16,801 nucleotides of DNA from JBKGYG01 sp046546235 (GCA_046546235.1 JBKGYG010000040.1:1-16801); one strand, 5' to 3'; counted from the stretch's first letter, positions 1 through 7,355 are shown. Notes: generated by a model not told the origin, from the sequence alone. A program made the numbers and translations.

Positions 1-1
1 A

Positions 2-42
2 GGACAAAAGTGGCTTCGCCACGTTCGCAACGCGATTTGTCC
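2..42 (+). repeat. 41-nt three-way-junction-like repeat module, copy 1
   Basis: An outer stem joins ggacaaa (2-8) to tttgtcc (36-42). Inside are two hairpins: gtggc/gccac with loop ttc (10-22), and tcgc/gcga with loop aac (25-35). The copy at 15573-15613 keeps the same architecture and spacing; its differences lie in the second loop and in one stem position that becomes a G-T wobble. The core gtggcttcgccac resembles REP-type palindromes. Function is unknown. Confidence 0.75.
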
Positions 43-67
43 CAGCTGATTTTATACTCTTAATTAA

Positions 68-102
68 AAATGGGCGCATCGTGATACGCCCCTACAAAAA
101 AT
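68..102 (+). repeat. GGGCG hairpin repeat, copy 1
   Basis: A near-perfect hairpin, gggcg/cgccc (72-91) with one C-A mismatch inside the stem, is followed by 'cctacaaaaaatt'. About 35 bases around it are identical to the copy at 15709-15743. I recall similar GTAGGGGCG-type short palindromes dispersed in many bacterial genomes; that is memory and not a search result. Confidence 0.7.
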
Positions 103-193
103 TAGTATGTTGTACAATTGGCACATATTTTAATTGCCAATTATCTGAAAAATAATATTTCCCTATATAATAAAAAATACTCCCCCTATAAAA

Positions 194-222
194 GCAAGTA
201 GGTATATTAAATACTTACTTGC
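194..222. terminator. Strong hairpin, possible bidirectional terminator
   Basis: gcaagtaggtat (194-205) pairs with atacttacttgc (211-222) over 12 positions, one of them a G-T wobble, around the loop attaa. A short T-rich tract follows on each strand. It probably terminates a gene to the left of the window or insulates the GntR operon. No gene end is visible next to it. Confidence 0.5.
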
Positions 223-259
223 TTCTTTAATGCAAAATTTATTTCTTCCAAATAAAACA

Positions 260-288
260 TTGACATTAAGTTTGTATTAGTGTACTAT
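260..288 (+). promoter_or_regulatory. Probable sigma-A promoter of the GntR-ABC operon
   Basis: TTGACA (260-265), a 17-base spacer and TACTAT (283-288). The -10 overlaps a 14-bp inverted repeat at 284-297, as expected for autoregulation by a GntR/YtrA repressor. Transcription would start near 295, leaving a leader of about 170 nt. A weaker second promoter may sit at the other operator copy, with TATAAA at 430-435. Confidence 0.5.
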
Positions 289-297
289 ATAAATAGT
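284..297. promoter_or_regulatory. Candidate GntR operator 1
   Basis: The 14-mer actatataaatagt is an inverted repeat, ACTAT-N4-ATAGT. An identical copy lies at 426-439, just before the regulator gene. YtrA-type regulators bind AT-rich inverted repeats and usually control their own operon; assigning this repeat to the regulator is inference. Confidence 0.45.
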
Positions 298-425
298 TAT
301 CTAGTTAAGGCATACATTTTCTTTATTAGAATATATCATTAAACTATTACATACCTAATTAAGTTGTTTTTAATAAAAATTAATTACAGATTTAATAACA
401 AATTACTTTATTTTAATTATTTTAC

Positions 426-439
426 ACTATATAAATAGT
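426..439. promoter_or_regulatory. Candidate GntR operator 2
   Basis: Exact second copy of the ACTAT-N4-ATAGT inverted repeat, 142 bp downstream of the first and about 30 bp before the TTG start codon. Two identical copies in one leader are unlikely to be chance even in AT-rich DNA, and could allow cooperative or looped repression. Confidence 0.45.
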
Positions 440-468
440 AAACCTTATTTAGAAAAGAGGGCTATTAA

Positions 469-828
469 TTGATATTTAATAATAATATTCCGATATATGT
501 ACAGATAATTGATAATATTAAAAAAGAAATAATATCCGGAACTATTCTCCCAGGGGAGAAGCTTCCTTCAACTAGAGAATTAGCTTTAAAATATAGTATA
601 AACCCAAATACTTCACAAAAAATTTATAAGGAAATGGAACGCCAAAATATCTGTTTCACGAAGAGAGGTTTAGGAACATTTGTTACAAATGATATACAAA
701 AAATAAATGAAATTCGCCAACAAATGGCTAATTCATTAATAAAAGACTTTATAAGAGGTATGACAGAATTAGGTTTTTCTATTGAAGAATTAGAAAAAAT
801 AATTGTAAATTATAATGATGAAAAATAA
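469..828 (+). CDS. GntR-family transcriptional regulator, YtrA subfamily
   Basis: A 119-residue DNA-binding repressor. Residues 8-72 form the GntR winged helix-turn-helix, with 'IYVQIIDNIKKEI', 'GEKLPSTRELA' and 'NPNTSQKIYKEM' as the family landmarks and 'KRGLGTFV' as the wing. The C-terminus is only about 45 residues, two predicted helices for dimerisation, and lacks the large FadR or aminotransferase domain; this length is typical of YtrA regulators. The start is TTG at 469, supported by AAAGAGG at 454-460. No upstream ATG fits better. It leads an operon with an ABC exporter, the classic YtrA arrangement, so it probably represses its own operon through the inverted repeats at 284 and 426. 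The inducer is unknown; in Bacillus the related system responds to cell-wall antibiotics. Confidence 0.9.
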   Translation: MIFNNNIPIYVQIIDNIKKEIISGTILPGEKLPSTRELALKYSINPNTSQKIYKEMERQNICFTKRGLGTFVTNDIQKINEIRQQMANSLIKDFIRGMTELGFSIEELEKIIVNYNDEK

Positions 829-853
829 ATAATTAATAATAATTTTCATCATT
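814..853 (+). promoter_or_regulatory. Hairpin spanning the GntR stop codon
   Basis: aatgatgaaaa (814-824) pairs perfectly with ttttcatcatt (843-853) over 11 bp with an 18-nt AT-rich loop. It includes the end of the GntR gene and lies upstream of the ABC gene. There is no following T run, so an mRNA-stability or partial attenuation role is more likely than full termination. Confidence 0.4.
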
Positions 854-897
854 TATTCGCAATTAATCAATTATGAAAAAGAAAGTGAGGGTTCTAA

Positions 898-1584
898 ATG
901 TTAGAAACTAGAAATCTAACTAAAGGTTTTTTTAGCAAAAAAGCTCTTAGAGGTGTTAACTGCCGAATAGACAATAGTAAAATTTTTGGTCTACTTGGTC
1001 CAAATGGAAGTGGTAAAACTACTTTCATGAAAATTGCTGCTGGTTTAATACAGCAAACTTCTGGTCAAATATCTTATAATAACGAAATGATTGGCCCTAG
1101 GACAAAAAATAAAATCGCTTATATGCCAACCGAACAGTTTATTTATGGATTTATGAAAATTAAAACTGTAGGGGAATACTTTAATGATTTCTATGAAGAC
1201 TTTGATGTGGATCGTTATAATCAACTTATTGAGTTTATGAAATTGGATATGAATGATAAGGTTAGTGCTTTATCATCAGGCATGGGTTCTAAACTTAAAA
1301 TTGCAGCTACTTTATCAAGAAAAGCTGAGCTTTATATGTTAGACGAACCATTAAATGGTATTGACTTAGTAGCAAGAGAGAAAATACTTCAAGCAATTGT
1401 TGAAACAGCAAACGAAAACAACACTTTGCTAATATCTAGCCATTTAGTCGATGAAATGGAAAAAATATTGGATGATGTTCTTTTCTTAAAAGATGGGGAA
1501 ATTGTTTTACAAGGTTCTGCTGAAAAAGTAAGAGAAGAACGTGGTAAATCAATTGTAGAACTATACAAGGAGGTATATGCATAA
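898..1584 (+). CDS. ABC transporter ATP-binding protein (GntR-linked exporter)
   Basis: A 228-residue ATPase that should power the membrane protein encoded next. Walker A is GPNGSGKT (34-41), the signature is LSSGM (125-129), Walker B is YMLDE (146-150), the D-loop is GID (154-156) and the H-loop histidine is 182. The Q-loop area reads YMPTEQ (75-80), so the canonical PQ is replaced, and the signature is LSSGM instead of LSGGQ; I recall both variations from small GntR-linked exporters. ATG at 898 is preceded by a GTGAGGG ribosome binding site. The AAGGAGGT site for the next gene lies inside the 3' end of this one, and the two genes abut. The substrate cannot be read from sequence; peptide or antibiotic export, or envelope-stress defence, is a guess from family context. 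Confidence 0.9.
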   Translation: MLETRNLTKGFFSKKALRGVNCRIDNSKIFGLLGPNGSGKTTFMKIAAGLIQQTSGQISYNNEMIGPRTKNKIAYMPTEQFIYGFMKIKTVGEYFNDFYEDFDVDRYNQLIEFMKLDMNDKVSALSSGMGSKLKIAATLSRKAELYMLDEPLNGIDLVAREKILQAIVETANENNTLLISSHLVDEMEKILDDVLFLKDGEIVLQGSAEKVREERGKSIVELYKEVYA

Positions 1585-2328
1585 ATGTATCAGTTATTAA
1601 AATATGAAATGATTAAGAAATGGAAACTATTCTTAATTGTATTATCAACTGTAATTCTTGCAGAAGGCTTTATATTATATCAACTACTTATTAAAGAAAA
1701 TTGGTCCACCCCTTTATTTGTTTTTTCATTTATGGCTTTTGGTGGTATGTTTTTTGTATTAATTGATAGTATTAATTCATTTTCATTGGAGCTTCGACGA
1801 AAATCTGGTTATATGTTGTTTTTAACACCAAGGAATGGTTATCAGATAGTTGGTGCCAAAGTAATGATATCATTATTAGAACTTTTTATTGGTTTCTTTG
1901 TTTATATAGGCCTTGCAAGAATAAATTATTCAGTTCTTAAAAATACAATAAGTGACGAAGCAAATGAATTTATGGATCTCTTAGTTGATCTTATTAGTCC
2001 GAATATAAATATTTATGAATTATTTTACGTTTCACTTAATTTAATTTTACAATGGTTATTAATTATTATGAGCGCTTATTTAGCTATAATCCTAATCAAA
2101 ACATTACTTGCTAACAAAAGATTTACTGGATTTATTAGTTTTATATTTTTTATTGTAATTACAAGTGGTTTAATATATTTCAGCAGTGTTATCAATAATT
2201 ATTTATCATTTAATTTAAACTTATCAGAAACAGTAGTTGTAAATATTTTAAGTATAATAAACCTTTTAATCTGTGGAATTATATATATAATTTGTGGTAG
2301 ATTAGTTGATAAAAATCTAAGTTTATAA
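1585..2328 (+). CDS. ABC-2 type transporter permease subunit
   Basis: A 247-residue integral membrane protein with about six hydrophobic segments, near residues 15-36, 43-61, 94-113, 145-170, 180-200 and 215-238. The cytoplasmic loop 'YMLFLTPRNGYQIVGAK' (76-92) matches the LTPRS/YxIVGxK motif of permeases paired with YtrA-linked ATPases, and the end 'GRLVDKNLSL' is typical of them. The start ATG directly follows the TAA of the ATPase gene, and AAGGAGGT (1567-1574) is well placed, so the two are translationally coupled. With the ATPase it would form a homodimeric or heterodimeric exporter. The operon ends at a strong terminator immediately downstream. The transported compound is unknown. Confidence 0.85.
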   Translation: MYQLLKYEMIKKWKLFLIVLSTVILAEGFILYQLLIKENWSTPLFVFSFMAFGGMFFVLIDSINSFSLELRRKSGYMLFLTPRNGYQIVGAKVMISLLELFIGFFVYIGLARINYSVLKNTISDEANEFMDLLVDLISPNINIYELFYVSLNLILQWLLIIMSAYLAIILIKTLLANKRFTGFISFIFFIVITSGLIYFSSVINNYLSFNLNLSETVVVNILSIINLLICGIIYIICGRLVDKNLSL

Positions 2329-2358
2329 AAGAAGAAGTGGCTTTGCCACTTCTTCTTT
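2328..2358. terminator. Bidirectional rho-independent terminator
   Basis: gaagaagtggc (2331-2341) pairs with gccacttcttc (2345-2355), 11 bp with loop ttt, flanked by A-rich and T-rich tracts that extend the stem. It closes the ABC operon on the + strand and the rubredoxin gene on the - strand. Its apex gtggctttgccac differs by one base from the core of the repeat at 10-22. Confidence 0.85.
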
Positions 2359-2365
2359 ATTTCAT

Positions 2366-2527
2366 TTATTCAACTTTTTCAAATTGATCTTTTCCTACAC
2401 CACATAGCGGGCAAACCCAATCATCTGGAATATCTTCAAAAGCTGTTCCCGGTTTAATTCCTCCATCTGGATCACCTACTTCTGGATCATATTCATATCC
2501 ACATACAGTACAAACCCACTTTTCCAT
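2366..2527 (-). CDS. Rubredoxin
   Basis: A 53-residue iron-sulphur electron carrier of the cytoplasm. The reading frame starts MEKWVCTVCGYEYDP and carries the four iron ligands as CxxCG (C6, C9) and CPLCG (C39, C42). The surrounding residues, including GDPDGGI and FEDIPDDWVCP, match classical rubredoxins, whose normal length is 52-54. The start ATG is supported by AGAAAGGGG at 2536-2544. In anaerobes rubredoxin donates electrons to rubrerythrin, superoxide reductase or flavodiiron proteins in oxygen defence; no such partner is in this window. It lies 74 bp after pfkA and has its own candidate promoter. Its stop is followed by the bidirectional terminator. Confidence 0.95.
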   Translation of the reverse strand: MEKWVCTVCGYEYDPEVGDPDGGIKPGTAFEDIPDDWVCPLCGVGKDQFEKVE

Positions 2528-2578
2528 ACATATTACCCCTTTCTATTGGATTTATCTTTATTATTATCTACTCTAATA

Positions 2579-2607
2579 ATTATATGCTACATTTTCATAA
2601 ATTACAA
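2579..2607 (-). promoter_or_regulatory. Candidate promoter of the rubredoxin gene
   Basis: Read on the - strand: TTGTAA (2602-2607), 17 bases, TATAAT (2579-2584). The -35 overlaps the pfkA stop codon. Transcription would start about 45 nt before the ATG. Co-transcription from pfkA is also possible, since no terminator is visible between the genes. Confidence 0.4.
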
Positions 2608-3594
2608 ATTAATGCTTGTATATTTATCTAATACTTGTCCTACTTCAAACTGCCAATTATCAATACTCTTTTCCATAGCAAGACCTTCATCAATATCAAA
2701 GTCAACATACTTTCCATCTTTATATGATACAACTCTATTACTTTTTCCTTCCATTATTAAATCAACTGCATAAGCCCCCATCATAGAAGCATGCATACGA
2801 TCTACTGCAGTAGGATTTCCACCTCTTTGTAAATGTCCTAAAATAGTTGCACGTGTTTCAATACCTGTAGCTGCTTCTATTGTCTTGGCTAATTGTTCAG
2901 AACCACCAATACCCTCAGCTACTATTATTAAGTGATGCTTTTTACCTCTTTCCCTATTTTTAATAATGTGGTCTATTAATTCTTCATCTGAAGGTCTTCC
3001 TTTTTCAGGTATCAAAACATCTTCTGACCCATTACAGATACCACACCAAAGAGCAATATATCCAGCATCCCTACCCATTACTTCTACAATGCTGCATCTT
3101 TCATGAGAAGTTGATGTATCTCTTACCTTATCAATTGCTTCCATTGCAGTATTTACAGCTGTATCAAAACCTATAGTATAATCTGTACAACTAATATCTA
3201 AATCAATGGTTCCTGGAATACCAATTGTATTAATTCCTAAGTTACTAAGCTTTTCTGCTCCTCTAAAGGAACCATCTCCACCAATAATTATCAAACCATC
3301 AATGCCATATTTCCTACACATATTAGCACCTTTTCTTTGTCCTTCAACACCCATAAATTCTTTGCAACGAGCAGTATATAACATAGTTCCTCCTCGTTGG
3401 ATAATATCAGAAACACTTCTGGAATTCATCTCGATAATATCTTCATTTAGCAAACCATTGTACCCTTTTTGGATACCCATTACTCTTATTCCTTTTGCTA
3501 ATGCTGTCCTTACAACTGCTCTTATAGCAGCATTCATGCCAGGTGCATCTCCACCACTTGTTAATACTCCTATTGTTTTAATTTTATTTTCCAT
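2602..3594 (-). CDS. pfkA: ATP-dependent 6-phosphofructokinase
   Basis: Phosphorylates fructose 6-phosphate to fructose 1,6-bisphosphate, the committed step of glycolysis; cytoplasmic homotetramer. The 330-residue protein shows GGDAPGMN (14-21), GGDGS (105-109) for ATP, the catalytic loop PGTIDLD (127-133) with base D131, and MGRDAGY. In Bacillus PfkA the loop is PGTIDND; Leu replaces Asn here. The frame stays open for another 31 codons upstream, but I chose ATG 3594 because GGAGG (3603-3607) is correctly spaced and the protein then begins MENKIKTIGVLTSGGD like the family. Usual length is about 320. It follows dnaE, an arrangement common in Clostridia. Its product is the known allosteric activator of HprK, encoded in this window. 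Confidence 0.95.
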   Translation of the reverse strand: MENKIKTIGVLTSGGDAPGMNAAIRAVVRTALAKGIRVMGIQKGYNGLLNEDIIEMNSRSVSDIIQRGGTMLYTARCKEFMGVEGQRKGANMCRKYGIDGLIIIGGDGSFRGAEKLSNLGINTIGIPGTIDLDISCTDYTIGFDTAVNTAMEAIDKVRDTSTSHERCSIVEVMGRDAGYIALWCGICNGSEDVLIPEKGRPSDEELIDHIIKNRERGKKHHLIIVAEGIGGSEQLAKTIEAATGIETRATILGHLQRGGNPTAVDRMHASMMGAYAVDLIMEGKSNRVVSYKDGKYVDFDIDEGLAMEKSIDNWQFEVGQVLDKYTSINL

Positions 3595-3636
3595 CTTGTA
3601 TACCTCCAATATGTAAACTTTATTAATAATTACTTC

Positions 3637-3642
3637 ATTATA
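3637..3642 (-). promoter_or_regulatory. Possible -10 element of the pfkA promoter
   Basis: On the - strand a perfect TATAAT lies 43 nt before the pfkA start codon. The matching -35 region (about 3660-3665) is poor and falls inside the hairpin at 3644-3681, so the hairpin could affect initiation. Confidence 0.3.
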
Positions 3643-3643
3643 A

Positions 3644-3690
3644 CTTGTTACATGCCTCAACAAAGGCGGTTGAGGCACAAGTTTCAATGA
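3644..3690. repeat. Hairpin element between dnaE and pfkA (second repeat family)
   Basis: gcctcaac (3654-3661) pairs with gttgaggc (3669-3676) around the loop aaaggcg. The outer cttgt (3644-3648) pairs with acaag (3677-3681), leaving a tacat bulge. The tail reads tttcaatgaaaa. The element at 15361-15415 has a similar plan: outer ttgt/acaa, inner actcg/cgagt, an internal aaaggc and the tail acaatgaaaa. Shared ancestry is likely but the copies are diverged. Confidence 0.45.
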
Positions 3691-3712
3691 AAAGATGCGC
3701 TTGAAAGCGCGT
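3690..3712 (-). terminator. Possible dnaE terminator hairpin
   Basis: gcgctt (3697-3702) pairs with aagcgc (3705-3710). On the - strand it is followed by 'atctttt', a short T-rich tract, about 60 nt after the dnaE stop. The stem is short and tightly looped, so termination may be partial. Confidence 0.4.
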
Positions 3713-3773
3713 GCACGTATATCCTCTTTTTTAAAATGCTTTGCTTTTTTTGATTTTATCCATACATTATATT

Positions 3774-6700
3774 TTAATGTATATTTAATATTTTTTCAAT
3801 ATTCTTTTTCCGTACTCTAACATTTTCCTCACCTAAAACACCTTTCAACTCTACTATTAAACCATGTCCAATAGAAACATTATAATTCTCTTTTAATTGT
3901 TTTAAAGAGTTTTCTTCTGTTAAATATATAAATATATCATCATTTCCATTATAGTTTTCTATGATTTTATATACTTTATACTTTAATTTTTGATAAAGAT
4001 TATAATTTTTAAATTGAAGCCAAAGTGTAGAAGGTACTAACTCAAAAGGTATCATTTTCTCACATATTAATTTTGATTGTTCATCTTCTGAAACACTAAC
4101 TCTTCCTGAAATATATAACTTTTCATCCTCTCTTAACCAATCACTATAACTATCATAATCTTTGGGAAATATGATTACTTCAACAATTCCATATAAGTCT
4201 TCCAAAGTAATAAATGCCATTAATTTGTTGTTTCTAGTTGTCTTTATAGTCTTATTAGTAATCAATCCTCCAATAATCACCTTTTTACCATCTTGTATTG
4301 TTGTATTTTCTACAGATTCTTCATTATTATTCTGAAAATCTAAACTAGTGGCAGTTACATTATTTTGCCACTCCTTTGCATAAGCCCCTAATGGGTGCCC
4401 ACTTATATATATCCCTAATACTTCTTTCTCATAGGCTAATAATACCTCTTCCGGATATTCACCTACATCTGGTAATTGTTCCTCAAGATTCACCAATCTA
4501 TTTGCTTCATCCATATCAAAAAGGGTTATCTGACCGTCAATTGTACTTTTTCTTTTCTGAATAACACTATCTAGTATAGTCTTATAAGCTTGCATATACT
4601 GCTTTCTTTTCCCTCTTAATGAATCAAACGCCCCTGCCTTAATTAAACTCTCTATTGTTCTCTTATTTAAATCTCTAGACTTTATACGTTCAATAAAGTT
4701 AGTAATACTAGTGTATTTATCATTTTTTTCTCTTTCTTCTACTATAGAATTAATTGCTGATCTACCTACATTCTTTATTGCTGACAACCCATAACGTATA
4801 GACTCATTTGATACAGAAAAAGCGCCATACCCTTCATTTATATCAGGAGGTAATAAATCTATGCCCATTTTTTTACAAGTGGCAATATACTCAGAGACTT
4901 TTGTTGAATTATCCATTATTGAAGTCAAAAGAGCTGCCATAAATTCAACAGGATAATAAGATTTTAGCCAAGCTGTCTGGTATGCTACAATTGCATATGC
5001 AGCAGCATGACTTTTATTAAAAGCATATTTAGCAAAATCTGTCATTTCATCAAATATCTTAATAGCAGCTTCCTCACTTATTCCATTATTTACGCAACCT
5101 TTTACCCCTTCTTTTTCATTTCCATAAATAAAGTTCTTTCTCTCTTCCTCCATAACTTTAGCTTTCTTTTTTGCCATAGCACGACGTACCAAATCGCTTC
5201 TACCAAGGGTATAACCTGCCAAATCTCTAACAATTTGCATGACTTGTTCTTGATAGACAATACAACCATATGTAGGCTCTAAAATAGGCTCTAAGTCCTT
5301 ACATAGATAAGAAATAGAATCTTTATTATTTTTACCTCTCAAGTATTTTGGTATAAAATCCATAGGTCCAGGACGATAAAGCGAAATTCCTGCTATAATA
5401 TCTTCAATATTTCTAGGTTTTAGCTCTTTCATAAAATTTCTCATACCAGTGCTTTCTAATTGAAATACCCCTTCTGTTTTACCAGAACTAATAAGATTAA
5501 ATACGTTTTCATCTTCTTCATCTATTGAATTAATGTCAATTATTATACCTTTACTAAGCTTTATCTGTTTTACAGCATTTTGAATAACTGTTAGTGTTCT
5601 AAGCCCAAGAAAATCCATTTTTAATAATCCTAATTCTTCTAACGTTGTCATAGGAAATTGTGTAGTAATAGCATCATCTGATGATGACCTAGATAAAGGT
5701 ACATATTCATCAATATCTTTTTTACTAATAACAACTCCTGCAGCATGAATAGAAGAATGTCTTGGTAACCCTTCTAACCTTTTGGACATGTCTATAAGAT
5801 TTGCAATTTCTTCACTTGATTCGTAAGCATCTTTAAATTCTTTATTTATCTCTAATGCCCTTTCAATGGTTATGCCTATTTCTGTTGGTATCATCTTAGC
5901 TACTTTATCAACTGCCGCATAAGGCATATTAAGAGCACGTCCAACATCTCTAATAACAGCCCTAGCTGCCATAGTTCCAAAAGTAATAATCTGTACTACT
6001 CGTTCTTCCCCATATTTTCTAACTACATAGTCTATTACTTCTTGTCTTCTTTCATAACAAAAATCAATATCAATATCTGGCATACTGACTCGCTCTGGAT
6101 TTAGAAAACGTTCAAAAAGTAATTGATAGTGAATAGGGTCAATATCAGTGATTTTTAAACAAAAAGATACTATACTTCCTGCAGCAGAACCTCTCCCTGG
6201 TCCTACAATAATATCGTTATCCTTAGCATATTTAATAAAATCCCAAACTATTAAAAAATAATCAACATATCCCATTTCTTCAATTACTGATAACTCATAT
6301 TCTAAGCGTTTATTTAATTCTTCAGTTGTTTTATTATTATATCGTTCACTTAATCCCTCATAACAGAGTTTTCTAAGATAGCCTTTTGCATCATACCCCT
6401 CTGGCACATCATATTCAGGTAGTTTTGTAACCCCAAATTCAAAGTCTACTTGACAACGTTTTGAAATTTCATATGTATTGCTTAAAGCCTCTTTTGCATA
6501 AGGAAACATTTTATACATTTCTTCCGGCGATTTGCAGTAAAATTGTCCCCCTTCATATTTCATCCTATCGTTATCATCTACTTTTCTATTTGTCTGTATA
6601 CATAATAAAATATCGTGAGCTTTTGCATCATCTGGATATGTATAATGTATATCATTTGTAGCAACTAAAGGTATCCCTGTTTCTTTACTTAATCTAACTA

Positions 6701-7274
6701 ACTGTTGATTAACCATTTTTTGTTCTTTATAACCGTGATCTTGCAATTCCAAATAATAATTATCTTTACCTAATATTTTTTGGTATCTAAGAGCTGCTTT
6801 TTCTGCTTCTTTATAGGAATAATTAAGTATCTTATTAGATACTTCCCCTCCTAAGCAAGCACTTAACCCAATTAATCCTTCATGGTATTCCTCTAAAATA
6901 TCATAATCAATTCTTGGTCGATAATAAAAACCATCTACAAAACCCTTTGATACTAATTTCATAAGGTTTTCATATCCTTGCTGGCTTTCTGCCAAAAGAA
7001 CAAGATGATAATTTTTATCATCTATCTTTGGTTCTTTATCAAATCTAGTCCTTGGTGCCACATAAACTTCACAGCCAATAATTGGCTTAATTCCTTGATT
7101 TTTTGCTTCTTTATAAAAATCTATTACCCCAAACATAACTCCATGATCAGTAATTGCAATGCTATCCATACCTTGTTCTTTAACTCTATGTATTAATTCT
7201 TTTATCTTACTTGAACCATCTAACAAACTATACTCTGTATGTACATGCAAATGGGTAAACTTTGATTCTTCCAT
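3774..7274 (-). CDS. dnaE: DNA polymerase III subunit alpha, DnaE type
   Basis: Replicative DNA polymerase of the C family, 1166 residues, close to the usual length. The N-terminal PHP domain begins with HLHVH (8-12). GPGRGSAAGS (358-367) and PDIDIDF (399-405, catalytic D400 and D402) mark the palm, with the third aspartate in LLKMDF (D554). The fingers and helix-hairpin-helix region follow, then an internal sliding-clamp motif QITLF (915-919) and an OB fold (about 997-1075, starting VIIGGLITNK). All nine expected PHP metal ligands appear present: H10, H12, D19, H44, E69, H90, C140, D208 and H210. In Firmicutes DnaE usually works beside PolC, extending primers on the lagging strand. The ATG at 7274 is preceded by an AAAAGG-type site. 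Its 3' end is 180 bp from pfkA. Confidence 0.97.
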   Translation of the reverse strand: MEESKFTHLHVHTEYSLLDGSSKIKELIHRVKEQGMDSIAITDHGVMFGVIDFYKEAKNQGIKPIIGCEVYVAPRTRFDKEPKIDDKNYHLVLLAESQQGYENLMKLVSKGFVDGFYYRPRIDYDILEEYHEGLIGLSACLGGEVSNKILNYSYKEAEKAALRYQKILGKDNYYLELQDHGYKEQKMVNQQLVRLSKETGIPLVATNDIHYTYPDDAKAHDILLCIQTNRKVDDNDRMKYEGGQFYCKSPEEMYKMFPYAKEALSNTYEISKRCQVDFEFGVTKLPEYDVPEGYDAKGYLRKLCYEGLSERYNNKTTEELNKRLEYELSVIEEMGYVDYFLIVWDFIKYAKDNDIIVGPGRGSAAGSIVSFCLKITDIDPIHYQLLFERFLNPERVSMPDIDIDFCYERRQEVIDYVVRKYGEERVVQIITFGTMAARAVIRDVGRALNMPYAAVDKVAKMIPTEIGITIERALEINKEFKDAYESSEEIANLIDMSKRLEGLPRHSSIHAAGVVISKKDIDEYVPLSRSSSDDAITTQFPMTTLEELGLLKMDFLGLRTLTVIQNAVKQIKLSKGIIIDINSIDEEDENVFNLISSGKTEGVFQLESTGMRNFMKELKPRNIEDIIAGISLYRPGPMDFIPKYLRGKNNKDSISYLCKDLEPILEPTYGCIVYQEQVMQIVRDLAGYTLGRSDLVRRAMAKKKAKVMEEERKNFIYGNEKEGVKGCVNNGISEEAAIKIFDEMTDFAKYAFNKSHAAAYAIVAYQTAWLKSYYPVEFMAALLTSIMDNSTKVSEYIATCKKMGIDLLPPDINEGYGAFSVSNESIRYGLSAIKNVGRSAINSIVEEREKNDKYTSITNFIERIKSRDLNKRTIESLIKAGAFDSLRGKRKQYMQAYKTILDSVIQKRKSTIDGQITLFDMDEANRLVNLEEQLPDVGEYPEEVLLAYEKEVLGIYISGHPLGAYAKEWQNNVTATSLDFQNNNEESVENTTIQDGKKVIIGGLITNKTIKTTRNNKLMAFITLEDLYGIVEVIIFPKDYDSYSDWLREDEKLYISGRVSVSEDEQSKLICEKMIPFELVPSTLWLQFKNYNLYQKLKYKVYKIIENYNGNDDIFIYLTEENSLKQLKENYNVSIGHGLIVELKGVLGEENVRVRKKNIEKILNIH

Positions 7275-7355
7275 TTAATCCCAACCTTTTTATTATAAAA
7301 ACTGCATTATATAATTTTATTTTATCATATGGATTTATCATTGTATAGATAATAC

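Larger units (their letters stand above)
1..171 (+). repeat. Modular intergenic repeat, copy 1
   Basis: The order is a three-way-junction module (2-42), a short linker, a GGGCG hairpin (72-91) and a TTGGCA/TGCCAA hairpin (about 117-142). The linker 'cagctg...tatactcttaa' and the later modules match 15573-15805 and, in part, 8452-8520. The left edge is uncertain because the window begins here. Confidence 0.8.
1..468. other. Gene-free leader region with repeats, a hairpin and the GntR-operon promoter
   Basis: No convincing reading frame is present before the GntR gene. The first 171 bases are one copy of a modular repeat that recurs near 15573-15805. A strong hairpin follows at 194-222. A promoter at 260-288 and two copies of a 14-bp inverted repeat (284-297 and 426-439) precede the regulator gene. 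Bases of roughly 300-420 are very AT-rich and I see no further structure there. Confidence 0.7.

Noticed and set aside
2..42. tRNA or tRNA-like gene at the three-way junction
   Set aside because: Only 41 nt, no T-arm or anticodon-arm consensus and no CCA-type acceptor end.
3206..3616. Open reading frame opposite pfkA, and similar ones opposite dnaE, murB, glcK and hprK
   Set aside because: They lie antisense to strongly conserved genes, have no ribosome binding sites and encode no recognisable protein; they are shadows of the real frames.
3595..3687. N-terminal 31-codon extension of PfkA
   Set aside because: The extension has no family resemblance, covers the hairpin element and TATAAT, and the internal ATG at 3594 has a well-placed GGAGG.
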